Of a stretch of 64,000 bases of DNA, positions 24,176 through 36,672 are shown piece by piece (within the stretch, counting starts at the first letter, position 1; each line of letters starts with the position of its first letter). Source of the stretch: Bursaphelenchus xylophilus (lineage: Eukaryota > Nematoda > Chromadorea > Rhabditida > Aphelenchoididae); the NCBI GenBank assembly GCA_904066235.2, contig CAJFCV020000004.1, positions 9,176,001-9,240,000 of the forward strand, given 5' to 3'. Position numbers and translations under genes: made by a program. Under the pieces are notes generated by a model that saw nothing but the letters and a program-made list of their open reading frames with translations, was not told the origin of the DNA and did not search any database.

Positions 24176-27055
24176 TAACAGAACCTGGGTGGGATGGTTT
24201 GGCAGTTTTTGCATATATACAAATTTTCAGCGAAACACAGTTTTCTCTCTGACCGCTCTCCGAACTTCTCGTTCTCTCTGGTTTTGCAAATTTCGTTGAA
24301 TATCCCGGCAGCCCCCGGGATATTCGACGAAACGCGTAGGCAGAATTTTCAAGAATTGGCCTGTGACCACTAAGCAAAGTAAGTGTTCAAAATGCAAAGA
24401 AAATTTGAGATTTGCTTTTGGAACACTTCCGATTTAGGAGTCAAGAAAAACAATAATTTTTCTCCATATTTTATGGAAAGAAAAATTAACGGTATTTTGT
24501 AATCAAGAGAGTCAAAAAACACTAATTGGTTTTTGCAAGCACAATTTGAATATTAGATGCTGAACGTTCTTACTGGCCGGATGAAGGGGTGGCAACGAGT
24601 GTATGTAGTCTGTGATTTCAAAACACAGAGTGTAGAAGTTGTTACGCTTTTAATGTATAATATATTGTAATTATATAAAAGTCCATGTAGACGGTAGCTG
24701 CATTATATAACAGTATTTACATGGTAAGCAGTTAATTAAGGGGATTTCGTTATGAGGCAAGTGTTCAACCAAGAAGAATTCCAAGTATATCAGGGAGAAA
24801 AATTCTTTTTTGGTCTTACCAGCCCTTCCGGAAAGTTTCCCTGATTTTACTAGTATATATCACTGCCAATTTTGCGAGAAATAAGGTTAGATGTTTTGCA
24901 GGGGCAGCCAAAATATTCTATGATCTTCGCCGCTGAGAGAGCGTGCGAAAAGCGGAGAACGATCAGAGAGAAAAATAGCTTCGTACCCATTTATTCTGAC
25001 GTTACGCGGATCAAATTGGTGTTTTGCGGACACGTCGCCTTCTCCGCTAGAAATAGGGTTGAAATTTTTCGTACCGAAACTTGCAAAAAACTGTTAAATT
25101 TGCTACAAATGTGGACCGGTTTCGCAAATAACTGTTTTCTGTGAAGGCTCTACCTACGATAGAAATAGATATACCACGTTTTTCAAGACAAAATTCGCAA
25201 AGTAACTACATATTCTTGCCCATCTCTGATCTAAAACTCTCGTTTGTGAGCCTGTTACACATAAAACAATTCCGTTGTCAGAATTCAATAAAGTAACAGA
25301 AAAACAAAAATTGTTTACGTGTTATGTGCAAGCGAATCTATTTGGAGCACAATAAAGAGAGAATATGGACCTACAAATTGTTGCCAGTAAAAATAAATTG
25401 TCATTTTGCAAAGGAACAATAACAACCAGGAAGTTTTTGAAAAGTGTTTTGTTCATGATACATTATTGCTTTTCATACTGTAGAATATAAAAACCTTATA
25501 AAAATGTATTGTATCGAAAAAAGTAAATAAAAAAAACAATTGTCCCCTGATTCATTTTGTCATAACGAACATAATGATCTCTTATCGACACTCATGATGA
25601 AAAATAAGCAAAATCCCCAGAACTTTCTGTTTATTGAGAGTGTAAATTGGAGGTGGCATTCACTGTGAGACATGGCAATTTTGGCGTAATAATAGACTAA
25701 CAAAAAGCCTGTTAGAGGCTATTTCTTATCGGTTTTGTTGGTTGTAGGACGGAAAAAGCAAGGAGTCAATTAGAGCAACAGGAAACTACAGTAAGAAGGC
25801 TTTGAAAATTCCCAATTCCTAGCCTGCACTTTGCCGAAACAGCTGAGATTTTGACGACGAAAGTTGGTTAAAATTTCAGGTTGCCCTTTTACCCAGGGGC
25901 GTGGCGAGGAAGGAGGTACCCCTTTCTAGCCCGGGGTTAAATGAAGACAATAGTAAGGAGGCTAGGATTTTTCATAGCCTCCAATTTTTGGTCAGCTACG
26001 CCCCACGATAAACTGAGAAGCCCGGTGACCGGAATAGACCCTTCGCTATTGGTTTTTTACACTTCGTCTTGATTTGCCAGAGAAGGCAGAGAAAAAACGC
26101 GCAAAAACGTACTCTCTCGCCTCAAAAATTCCCCATTTCTTTCGCGACAAAAAGGTTTTTTTGAAGGAAGTGTCCCTTTTGGCGAACTAAGACATAGGTT
26201 GTGTATTGGATGTGCAATTGAACTCCAACGTAATTTAAAATATACACAAAAAATTTAGATAATTAGAAGATGCGTTTTTCGTACTTGTACCGCTCGACAG
26301 AAAATTACAGGTTTGCCAAGGTTCAGACAGCACACTAGGAGATCTATGAGATATCAGCTCTTTGAAAAAACCCATTTACGACGCTTCCAAAATAATCCCG
26401 CGGACTTTTAAGTACTCCCCGTGGACTATTAAACACTCCTATGACATCGTATCGTTTTAACTCGCCATTTTCAAAGGGCATTTCCTTTGAGCCTCATCCA
26501 AAGCCTAATTATAAAAACAGTACTCAAAGTCCATGGACGTCAATGTTCATCGCTTTGGAACCAGTGGAAACTGACAGTCCTATTTACATATTAAATTAAG
26601 GATGACGAGTCTGCAAAAAAGCCTGTCGAGAAACCATTTTGTCTCCTAATTTATTGGAATTAATTTGTCTGCTGACATTGCGGAATTTTCATTGATGCTA
26701 CAGAGAGTACGCAAAGTTTGGAGAGTAGTCAGAGATATAAAGACACTTCTTGGAGGTATTCCCGGTAAGGTTTCGCACGGAAAAAAAGGTTTTTTGTTAG
26801 AAATAAGGCCTTGCTGATTTTGTGGAACAAGGCTGAAATTTTTTAAAAACGAAATTGCAAAAGAGACAGAAAATTTTCGGCGCTGCTTTTCGAGTCAACG
26901 ACTCGGTTCGTAGTCGTATCCATCCGACGGCTTCGTCAGGCGAAGATAGAAGTTTCGGATCTTCTTTTTTGTGCTGCAAATTTTGGTCTTTTACATGCTA
27001 GAATAACTAAGGGTAAGGAAAACTGACGTTAGAAAAAGCTAAAATCATTTAGAAA
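24176..27055. other. Gene-free stretch with family E fragments
   Basis: Family E-type blocks (GACCGCTCTCCGAACTTCTC near 24250 and GAGAGCGTGCGAAAAGCGGA near 24935) are visible. No exon chain. Confidence 0.45.
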
Positions 27056-27245
27056 AAGTGGATATACTGTAAGTCTCCGCCAAGTCTCCACTGACCGACC
27101 GCCGACCATCCAGCGGCTTCGCCAGGCCTTATAAGCACTTCCTACAACCTGAAATCTTTGGGTATACACCTGCCATATGCCCAGTAGCGATCGACATTGC
27201 GTTGACCCGAGCTGTTGTCGACCCGAAAAACAGGGACACGAAATT
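27056..27245 (-). repeat. Family D dispersed repeat, copy 2
   Basis: Reverse orientation copy: GTCTCCGCCAAGTCTCC, GCCGACCATCCAGCGG and GTCGACCCGAAAAAC match the plus-strand copies at 20729 and 35120. Confidence 0.6.
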
Positions 27246-28169
27246 TCCACTGACTTATGGAGTTTTCCCCAGGATTTTTATTTATAAAGCTTGAAATCAC
27301 AGCTGCGCAAGTCAAGCAATAACTGTAAAAAAAACTCGGCGATTTCAGTAAAGCACAATTAAAATTGCCGTACAAGATTATTATCTAGATTTGTGCCAAG
27401 TTGCATAAAAAGCGAACAGCCCAATTATGATTTAAACCTCGAAAAAATCACCGTAATCAAAAAGTTTCCCTTTTGGATCAAATAATGCCATGACTGAACA
27501 AAGACACTTACATTTATACCCTCCACCCGCCAAATTTGTCATTCCCGCAAAATTTTTTAATCTCTGAATTCGGAACCTTCCGCCAAACTATAAATAATTA
27601 GCCGTTTTACGGTAAAAAGTCGGAACTGTTCCAAGTTTTTCCACCTGTACCGCTGTCAACCTCAAGCTGTTTTGAATATATAAGTCACATAAAACACCAG
27701 ATCCCTCAAACTTTTGTTGAAACTTTACGAAATAAGCCATTTGCCGACACGTGAAGTTTGGGTTTCAGACAAATGATGTTTTTTGGCAAGTGCAATCGTG
27801 ACAAGTCGAAAGGAATAACAAAATGCGGCAGGGAATCACCTGAATTCAATTGTGGAATATTTTTTTTCAGAATATTTTTTGGAAGAAGGCGTTGACGGAT
27901 TCAGGATATCAAGTGCTGCAAAAAAAACGAGTGAAGATGGAGATTTGCAAAGAAGAAAGTAATCATTTAGTTGCTGTCTAAATCCTCCAAGGAGGATAGA
28001 TACATAGTCTAAGACGGAAATGGGATTTTGAATCGTCAAAAGATACTGTAATAAACGCAAAACGCAGTACTGTAGACATAGACAAAGATTTTTCTAATCA
28101 TAACCGACTGACACTACAGCAACGGACAGGAGCACGTGGCAAAACCCGCATTCAAATTCATCCTGGATG

Positions 28170-28299
28170 TAGGGTTCGGACGGGGTATATACCCAAATAC
28201 TCGAGAGGCCGGGTATTTTCGGGTATTTATAGGTACAGCCCGGGAATATACCCGGGTATATACCCGCGTGGTGAATATACCCGAATTTTCCGAACCTTA
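28170..28299. mobile_element. hAT-type MITE with 8-bp target duplication and GGGTATATACCC-type array
   Basis: 130 bp bounded by the direct repeat CCTGGATG at 28162-28169 and 28300-28307. The ends are inverted (TAGGGTTCGGA left, inverted TAAGGTTCGGA right). The inside is a run of short palindromic GGGTATATACCC-like units. The 8-bp duplication points to the hAT superfamily. Confidence 0.8.
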
Positions 28300-28456
28300 C
28301 CTGGATGCAATTGCGTCTTGGCTGCATTTCGGTGAATTTTTTGCCAGATGCTTTTGTAGAGCCTATAAGAACAGTTGAAAGCTTTTATTATGTAAACTTT
28401 GAGACCTGGAAATCATCCCTTAACAATAAAATTTTGGCTTTCAACTGCAGCCAATA

Positions 28457-28653
28457 CTAATCCGTTCGCAAAGTCGCAGGAGTGTGATTTCCGCGACACA
28501 CACTGTGCGAAACCAAAAGCTCTCTTTGCACTGTGCAATTTTCGGCTTTTTTGCACCGTGCAATAGGCTTTTTGGGCTGTCGCTAGCATCCTGACTTTTT
28601 TTGCACAGTGCAAATGCCAAAATTTACTCCAGCGACTTTTCAAACGGACATAG
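28457..28653. mobile_element. Family B MITE, copy 1
   Basis: About 197 bp between TA dinucleotides. Ends read CTAATCCGTTCGCAAAGTCG and, inverted, CTATGTCCGTTTGAAAAGTC. The core has several TTGCACTGTGCAA-type palindromes. Confidence 0.75.
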
Positions 28654-29251
28654 TACATGGCTGTTCTCTAAGCGAGCCCATAATTTGATAAAAATTGGCC
28701 AGACAAAGAACTGATATCATTAGTAACTCCTTCTTCCTCACAAAAAAACTTTAATCTTCAGTACGAATATTGTACGATCCCCCAGAACAAGCGATAATCT
28801 GCAATTTCCCCAAGCCCATAGAGAGTGTACGTGAGTAATGAAAACACCGGAAACCCTATTCAGAACATCTCGAAACCAAGAGAAGGTTTTATTACGCCAA
28901 TCGGATGTGATTTGTTTTTATTTCCGAGGGTACACATGTTCCTACGCCGTCTCAAAACCGCATAAACTAAAGTTCGCCTCGCCGTGTTCAAAAGCCAATA
29001 GAACAAAATGTGCAGGGCCGAAGATAAGTGCTTATTATACGCTCTATAATTTTGCATACCCGAAATAGCTCGTTGTTTGGCTGTAATTTTCTGGCCAATT
29101 GGACTTTGAATGTTAGCCTACCGTGGTTAACGGGCTAGAAAATGTTAGCGACTTTGCTGTAACCGCCAATTATTTCCCTGGAATTTGTGTAGTATCAAAA
29201 GGTAAAGTCTTTATCAGATCAATTTTGCCTATTCTCTGAAGTCGGTGTCTA

Positions 29252-29510
29252 CAGTGATGGACTTGATCCAGTGTCAAAAAACGTACCATTTTGCATCCGG
29301 GAAGCATAAAAAATGTGGCAAAATGCTTCCATCTCCAAGTGAAAACACTTCGTTTTGAAGGACGCGCCCTTTCCCTCGCAAAAAAAAAGCGGTCGACCGT
29401 TTTTGAAATCGGAGCTTTTTCATTTGGAGAGAGAAGCATTTTGCCACATTTTTGACGCTTCCCGGATGTAAAATGGTACGTTTCTTGCCGCTGGATCAGA
29501 TCCCCCGCCG
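29252..29510. mobile_element. Family A MITE, copy 5
   Basis: 259 bp; left end CAGTGATGGACTTGATCCAG, right end inverted, with the CATTTTGCATCCGGGAAGC core and TA flanks. Confidence 0.88.
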
Positions 29511-31494
29511 TAGCTTCTCTCGGGCGGTTGTGTATTTCTCGTGTGTTGCCAATAAACCCTGTTCTTATTGGCAACACTTGTGTAAAAAAATGCTAATTTT
29601 TTCAACGGGTTTTTGAAGTGTCAAGGTAGAAAATTTATGTTCTTAATGGTCAGTAGGCCAGAAGATTTCTACAACAATTTATTTTTTCTTATGGCCAAAA
29701 AATTAGGATTTCATTTGATCTCCGTTTCATGTTTTAATTGTTGGCTAGAGCGCTGAATATCTCGGCTGTTATGTGTACAAACCGCTTGGTAATATTTTCC
29801 AGCAATTTTCACCTCAACAAGTATGCTCAAAAGGGTTCAAAAATACGTACAGCCAAATGGAGAATAGCTGCAAAAAATGCAAAAAAGAAAACAGATATGT
29901 GTAATCAACATTCCTGCAGTGAAAATTAATTTCCCCTCGGAACAAAGCCGACGATGACATAGCGTCTGATAATCTCATCCCAATTCTCCCAGTCACAACA
30001 TACCCTTGGAATATCTAATCCTCACATTCAACGTAATTTGCAGTAAAACCTCTATTATAGCAGCTCAAATACCGCCGGAGGTCCAAAAATACTCTGCAAA
30101 GTTACCGTAAATCCGACAAACATCGCTGATGAGGAGCGCCCGAAACTACGGCCTAATCATGGTGTACAGAAAGGCCCGCAAAATCCACCATAATGAACAC
30201 CCCGAATCACGGAAGGAATTAATTTTTGAGGAGTGGAAGACGTCAATTTTCGAGTCAAAATTAGCCTTGGGAGAGGAAATATAATGATGGTATTTGATGA
30301 TGCACGGGATGTAAAGAACTAAAGAACTTTGGATTTACAACCGGAGATGTAAAAAAGGTACGAAAAAGTTGCACTCTTGCGGTCCGGAGAGTAATCAGAA
30401 AGTTTCAAAGTTTGAGGAAGTTTTACAGACGAGCGGATTATTGATATGTCTATTACAGTCAATGTGAGGGATGATCCGGGGGAAAGTTTGCGTTTTCGAA
30501 GAAAACGAACGCAAAAATTGTGAAATTGAAGATTGACTTCTTGATGTCGCAGGGAAGGAATGTCAACATGCCTTTATGTGCATGCTATGCATATATAAAA
30601 ATAAAGAGATGATTTTAAAAAAAGCTTGGCGCAAATTAACAGGGAGGTGTTCAAAGTGCAACGCTCCAAATTCTGTACAGTTGTGGGCGTAGCCTCCAAT
30701 TCGTCAATATTTTGTCTGTTTACACAAGCTTTGTCTAGTGATTTACTGGGCAGCCGATATCAGTCGATATATTGGCGTTAAAAGTTGGCCAAAAACTTCG
30801 AAAAATGTCAAACCTAAAAGACAAAGTTGGCAAAAATTGTAAACAATATAACTCCTAATATCTCTGCTAAATATGGAGTAATTTGAGTACGAAGTAATTG
30901 CCCAGACTTTGGAAGGGATTACCGTTGTAATCTCTATGATGCGAAAACTCTTTTTTGTTTTTTACATATACGTACGTAAAGCAGAGTAATTTGAAGATCA
31001 CAAAGAGACGAGAGAGTACGCAAAATTCGTAGCGCGCTTCGAGGAAAATCAAAAGTTTTGGCTATTTTGCATAATAAAAATTGTATTTTTGAGAAAACCG
31101 TTTCCTCCCCGATGAAAATACTGCTGAAATTTTTATGCCAAACTTCATAAAAAATGCCGAATTTTTAACAAATTTTGACCTAAAGATCCCTATCGGCAAA
31201 GCAAAGTTTTTAGCGGGCCTGTGAATTATTTGTTGAGCGTTGGCGTAAAGTGCAGCATCTCTGACTCGCCGGAGCGACTTCCAAAACACTTCAAAAGTAC
31301 AGAGAAAGCTTCAGGCGCTAAGGTTGTCCCAGACGTCTCTGTGTTCCAGGACAATTAAAATCAAAGAATAGATTCTCTGCTAACAAGTGCAGGGTGTGCA
31401 CCTAGTTGTTACCCGTGTAAACGAGAATGTTTTGAACCGCCTAAAAATAAAAAAAAAGACATACTAACAGTAGTTGTTTCGGCGAACATTGTCA
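29511..31494. other. Gene-free stretch with family E sequence
   Basis: A family E-like unit begins near 30643 (CAGGGAGGTGTTCAAAGTGC) and E-type sequence recurs to about 31300. No exon chain. Confidence 0.45.
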
Positions 31495-31543
31495 AAAATT
31501 GGGCCCACATTTGCGGGCAGCCATTTTCCCTAGCAGCTTGAAA

Positions 31544-32373
31544 TAGAGGTGGCAATCGGGCTGGGCCGGCCCGGCCCGGCCGGGCCCGGTGATTGGGCCG
31601 GGCCGGGCCGGGCCTAAGCAGATTTGAAAAAGCCCTGGGCCGGCCTGACCGCTTCGGCCCATCGGCCGGGCCGAGACTTTCGGCCCGGCCCGGCCCGGAA
31701 AGTAGATCAGTAAAAAATTTTTAATGCTAAACCAGCAAAATAAAGCACAAATATGTACTTTGTAGAATGGATGGAAATTAGATTAAACTTTTTTTGACCT
31801 ATACGCCGTTTTACTACCTTTTAAAATTATGTATATGTATGTGTAACTTATTATGTACATATATGTAAAATCCCACCCAAATATGAAAGGGTCGGGCAAA
31901 AATCTTCGAATTTTGTATGATAAATTTAAAAATTTCACTGTAATTTTGATTCCTTGATGTAAGTGAAAGTGTTTAAACAGTTTTTGGTTAACCATGTACC
32001 TTATAACGTCCATACTTTTACATAGCTAACTTCCTATAGGATTAAAAAATTCAACACAATCCAACTTTTTGGCTAGGTTTTAGCTACCTTTATGGATGTT
32101 CCAGTCATCCGACTAGACTTTTTAATTTCATGCAGACACACATAAAAACCTTCTGGAAAGCATAACAACTTCCAGTAGAAAGTGCAAAGACTTTTATCCA
32201 ACTTTTCTGTATTAGTGGGCCAAACCGGGCCGGGCCGGGCCGGCCTGGGCTTTCATCGGGCCGGGCCGGCCCGGGCCTGAGCAAATTTGAAAAAGCCCTG
32301 GGCCGGCCTGGTCACCTCGGCCCGCGGGCCGGGCCGCAAAAATCGGCCCGGCCCGGCCCGATTGCCACCTCTA
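31544..32373. mobile_element. hAT-type non-autonomous transposon, 830 bp
   Basis: Flanked by the 8-bp direct repeat GCTTGAAA (31536-31543 and 32374-32381). Terminal inverted repeats TAGAGGTGGCAATCGGGC lead into long GC-rich arrays of GGGCCGGGCC-type units at both ends; the middle is AT-rich with no transposase frame. The 8-bp duplication and TAGAGGTGG end fit hAT. It is inserted into a family F repeat. Confidence 0.88.
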
Positions 32374-32745
32374 GCTTGAAAAACCACAAAGATTCTGCGG
32401 GCATGTTTGGAAATTGGCCAACATTTGCTTACAACAGGAAATTCAAACGGCGGATTTGGCAGTTAGACGTTGCGAATTAAGTTTCCAGGTGTGTAAGTGG
32501 CTTGAATAGTTACCGTAAGGTTAACTAGGCATTTTTTAAAGTTCAGGAAGAATTTTTTGAAAACAAGCGTCCATAACATTAGAAGCAGTGGATGAATTCA
32601 ATAGATTCGTGTACTTATCTGTACTAGGGAGTTGTCAACGCAAAATTTTTATCATACGACGCAAATTACGGTAGAAAAATCGCAATGATAATCGGTCAAT
32701 GTCGGCTGCTCGCAAAGCGGTTGCGAGAAAGAGTCGCGACGCTCT
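32374..32745 (+). repeat. Family F dispersed repeat, copy 2 (right part; left part 31495-31543)
   Basis: Continues the copy interrupted by the hAT element: GATTCTGCGGGCATGTTTGG, ACAACAGGAAATTC and GAGTCGCGACGC follow the order seen at 16280-16690. Confidence 0.7.
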
Positions 32746-32897
32746 CAGAAAACGTATTCAGCAGCCTTAGATTACCGGCCGGTCTGATGACAAACAGCGG
32801 TTGATGGCCCCATTTTACGGCACAAAAACGCCGTACCTTGAAGAATGGCAGTGGTACCCCAAAACTCGGAACTTCTTTATGAATAAATTATGTTTAA

Positions 32898-33628
32898 CAA
32901 GGGAAGTCACTTAAATCACGGATCGATTTTTTAAAACGACTGTTACAGCGATGGGGAGGGTAGGACGGAGATATCAAATCTGAAAACCGCTACCTCCACC
33001 GGCCTCTGGGAGCCAAGATAATCGACCAAAAAGTTTGACCAAATTCGTCCGAACATTTCTTCCTTCTGAAAGAAGAAAAGCCAGCGAACCGAATGGTCCG
33101 GTGGTCTGGAAGCGCGCTTCCGGGCCTTAACCTTTTCAGGTTCGAACCCGCGCGGGTCTCGAGCTTGTGAAAAATTTATAAAACAGTTGATGTAATCCAG
33201 TAAATTTACTAGCAATTTTTGTTTAGATTTTATGCCTATTTTACGGTAAATTTTCAACCTGGAAAGTTCAAATGGTTTGGAATTCGCATTCAAATTATTA
33301 CTCTGAAATTTCGTAAAATATGCAAAAAATCAAAAATTTTATCTTACCCGTAAATTTGCTAAATTACAGGAAAAGTTTAAAAAATTATTTGACCCATGCG
33401 GATTCGAACCTGAAAAGGTCAAGGCCCGGAAGCGCGCTTCCAGACCACCGGACCATTCGGGGACTATTCGGAGCAACTTTTTTTGGTCAAACCTTCTTAG
33501 TCGATTATCTCGGCTCCCAGAGGCCGGTGGAGGTAGCGGTTTTCAGATTTGATATCTCCGTCCTACCTTCCCCATCGCAGTAACAGTCGTTTTTAAAAAT
33601 CGATCCGTGACTTAAGTGACTTCCCTTG
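32898..33628. mobile_element. Foldback element with tRNA-like sequence in both arms; TAA target duplication
   Basis: 731 bp whose ends are CAAGGGAAGTCACTTAAATC and its inverted partner, flanked by TAA on both sides (32895-32897 and 33629-33631). The arms are about 280 bp each with a diverged AT-rich loop at about 33185-33385. The ends and TWA duplication resemble PIF/Harbinger-type elements. Each arm holds a tRNA-like stretch (see 33090-33160). Confidence 0.8.
33090..33160 (+). pseudogene. tRNA-like sequence (pol III A and B box-like) in foldback arm
   Basis: TGGTCCGGTGG at about 33091 resembles a tRNA A box and GGTTCGAACCC at about 33139 a B box. The acceptor and T stems do not pair well, so it is not a functional tRNA. 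The inverted arm has a diverged copy (GGATTCGAACCTGAAAAGGT side near 33400). Confidence 0.4.
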
Positions 33629-35119
33629 TAAGACGCTTCCCTGAAGCCTTAACTAGGTACTCAAGAGGCCTCAGTGAACACCTTGCGCCCCAAAGAAATA
33701 CCCGGCTCAGAATCGAGGCCTCACTTTTAATTGTCACGGACTATATACTACACGTTTTACGATTAGGCACGCTTGAAGGCGTGAATTATCTCACTCCGCT
33801 ACGTCCTTCGCATCATCCTCAATTTCAACTCTTTCCCCCCTTCTGTAGAGATCTACGCAGAGCCCGTCAATTGCATTCTCGTCATTCTCACAGTCTTCGC
33901 GGGGTTGTTAAATGGGACATTAAAACGGGCCGGCTCATCGACCAAGCTCTACTCCCGAGAGGGTAGTAAATACGACTCAAAATGGTCTGCTTGATTTTAG
34001 AGATGTACTTGGGTAGATAAATAATGGACTTAGTGAACCAAGGAAAGCGAATTTTAGATCGCGCTTTGCAGGAAGAGATGAGATAATCAGCAGTCATTGT
34101 CCTTAAGAAAGCGCGGAAAATTCGGAGAGCGCCCAGAGAAAAAAACCACTTTTTTTGTTATGTCCTTTATAGTCAAAACCTCAAAACAAAAAGCGACATT
34201 GACAATGGAGCTCAGGCTTTCTTCAATTTTTTATACACGTGATTGCGTATTTCTGAAATTTTAGCTCGCTTTTTTGCCATTTCTTTGCCAACTTCGCGCG
34301 GGAAAAGATTGACCCTATAGAGTATATATGCAAGTAGACACGTTGTCCTCTTTGGCACAAACATGGCTGACATTTATATCCACAAACTCGCAAAACATTG
34401 TCAAATTTACATCAAGTTTCTGACCCAAAATCTCGGCTACTTTTCTAGAGCTGGAAATATGCATAACATGCGGCTTGAAAAAACAATAATACATCGGTAA
34501 AATATACGTGTACGTACCAAATCTTGATGACAAAAGAAAGGTCATATGCTCCAATTTCTTGATATAATAGCATCATATCCGGGCGGGATATGTAATATTT
34601 ACTATAAAAAATTGGGATTGACCCCAAAAAGGACATTGAACTCTGAGAAGGCCTTGTTTTGCGGAAGTGCCTGCAAAACAAACAAGGAAAATAACCAAAA
34701 ATTAGCCTCTTGAATGTGCGCAGCTAGCGTCATTGTTGCCTATGGCTCGAATCTGTTCGATAAAATATTCCCCGAATGTCGGTATCATCCTCGTAATCCT
34801 CAAAACTTGAACTATCTGGTCCCTGAGAAGATTTGTTCTTCCATCTGAATTTTAGATCGCCCCAAGAAGGAAGTGGGACAAGTTGTAATCATTCCTAATC
34901 ATTACCAATCCATGGGAAATGCGGTCATCTGCAAAGAAACGGCGCTGGGAACCGGGAAGGGCAATCTTTGGCTCTGTGCACAGTATACAGTGTATTTTAC
35001 ATGCACGGTGAACACCAAATGAGATTCGAAGAAAAAGGAATAAGATCTGTGAGAAAGAAATAAGCGGAAGAGGAGCTACAAATGTCATGGGACAGTATGA
35101 AAGTTAATGTGTTGCTATT
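33629..35119. other. Gene-free stretch
   Basis: An open frame at 33616-33966 has no exon signals, domain or neighbour support. Family E-type blocks occur near 34060-34310. No other feature seen. Confidence 0.4.
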
Positions 35120-35285
35120 GCTTCCCGATTTTTCGGGTCAACACAAAATCGATCGATACGGAGCGTAGGGCAATTGGATGCTCAAAAAAAGTTGTAGGAA
35201 GTGCCTACGAGGCCTGGCAAAGCTGTTGGATGGTCGGCGGACACTCGGCGGAGACTTGGCGAAGACTTGCAGTATATACAATTTT
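35120..35285 (+). repeat. Family D dispersed repeat, copy 3
   Basis: TTTTTCGGGTCAACAC, GGATGGTCGGCGGACACTCG and GGCGGAGACTTGGCGAAGAC align with the copies at 20729 and 27056. Confidence 0.65.
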
Positions 35286-35477
35286 TCTAACTTTAGCAAT
35301 TACTAAAGTTGGTTTTCTTTAACTTGAGTTATTGAAGCATGTAAAAAATCAAAGTTTGCGGCAAAAAACGAAGATCCGTAACTTTTAACTAGATATTATT
35401 GAGGTGAGTAAATGTAAAATACAACAAAATAGTCGTTAAGCTCACCTCGGACCCGATAAATTTTATTATTTCTACTA

Positions 35478-36672
35478 TTAGGCGTAGAAGTATGACCGTG
35501 CCGTTTTTTTATTCGCGCCTTTTTTACAGGTAGAGTTAAAGTTTTGGTGCATCTGTTGATATCACCTGAAAGAACGTTGAAAACGCTCTCTATCGATATA
35601 TGCCTCGCGTGGTTAGGCTAAGAATAGCGGTTTTTATAAAGCTTCAAAGATGACCAACTTTCGTCCCAGAAAAATGCCATTTGCGGGAAATTTTCCTCTA
35701 CACATGTAATGTGAGCAAAAGCGCCGTCGACGCATGGAACGCTTACAGAAGCTTACTGTGGTCGTGCTCTGTGAAAAAAATTCCGTCGGAAAAGGGTTCA
35801 GCGTTTCAAATCCCGTGATTTTCCAACCCATATAAGAAATTTGAATATGGAGATTATTGCAAACAACACGATGCCGGTGCGCAAGAAAAGCTAGCTGTGA
35901 TGTTACACGTGTTGCATAAAGGAGCTTCACTCAGTTTGGAACAATTGGGAAAGATCGAGAGAGAAGGGACTTGGGTGTCATATGGATTGACCTAACTCAA
36001 CATGGATAACATACAAAATTTTGACGGACAGACAGAAAGGAAGTCATTTTTGCATTGGCTCGTGACCAGAGAAGAACAATAGATCGATTTTGACAACCCG
36101 AAACACAACCGACCGCACAGTCCAACATTACCGGGAAGGAAGTGTTACTCTGTATATGATGACAAAAACAAGATCTTCTTTTCTATGAGGTCTTGAAACC
36201 CGACAAAACGGTTACTGGCATCCGTTGTCAACAAGACTTGATGAACTCCACCAAGAGATATGGTAAAAGCGATCGGTATGACCAATTTTTATTTTGCTGC
36301 ATGATGACGCCAAACCCCATGTTGAAAAACTGGTCAAGGGCACCCTAGAACCGCCTAGTTCGGACGTTTTACCCCACCCGCGACACTCTCCGGACGCAGC
36401 ACTTTCAGATTATCACTGGTTTCGACCGATGGAATGCGATCTGTGGCAGCAGCGCTTCGTTGAATACAACGATGCCGAAAATTGGGTTGATATTTAGATG
36501 GCTTCAAAAAAGCCAAAAATTTTCTTTGATGGATTTGAAAGTTGGCCAAATTGTGTAAACCCCTCGGAATTAATAATAGAATATAAAATTGGATAAGGTT
36601 TAGTGTAAAAAATTTTTGTTTTGATTGAAATTATGGGCCGGAAAAACGGCACGATCATACTTCTACGCCTAA
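35478..36672 (+). mobile_element. Degenerate mariner transposon
   Basis: 1195 bp flanked by TA. Terminal inverted repeats of about 31 bp begin TTAGGCGTAGAAGTATGACC at both ends. Inside are broken pieces of a mariner transposase in several frames: MTNFRPRKMPF at the N-terminus, a WVSYGLT block (family WVPHELT), LLHDDAKPHV, VLPHPRHSPDAALSDYHWF and a C-terminal QRFVEYNDAENWVD. The catalytic D of HDD and of SDYH survive, but the first catalytic motif (GDE in the family) reads REE next to a stop. Frameshifts and stops make it non-autonomous. Confidence 0.9.

Noticed and set aside
33616..33966. A 116-residue open frame
   Set aside because: It starts inside the end of a foldback element and shows no domain, splice signals or signal peptide.
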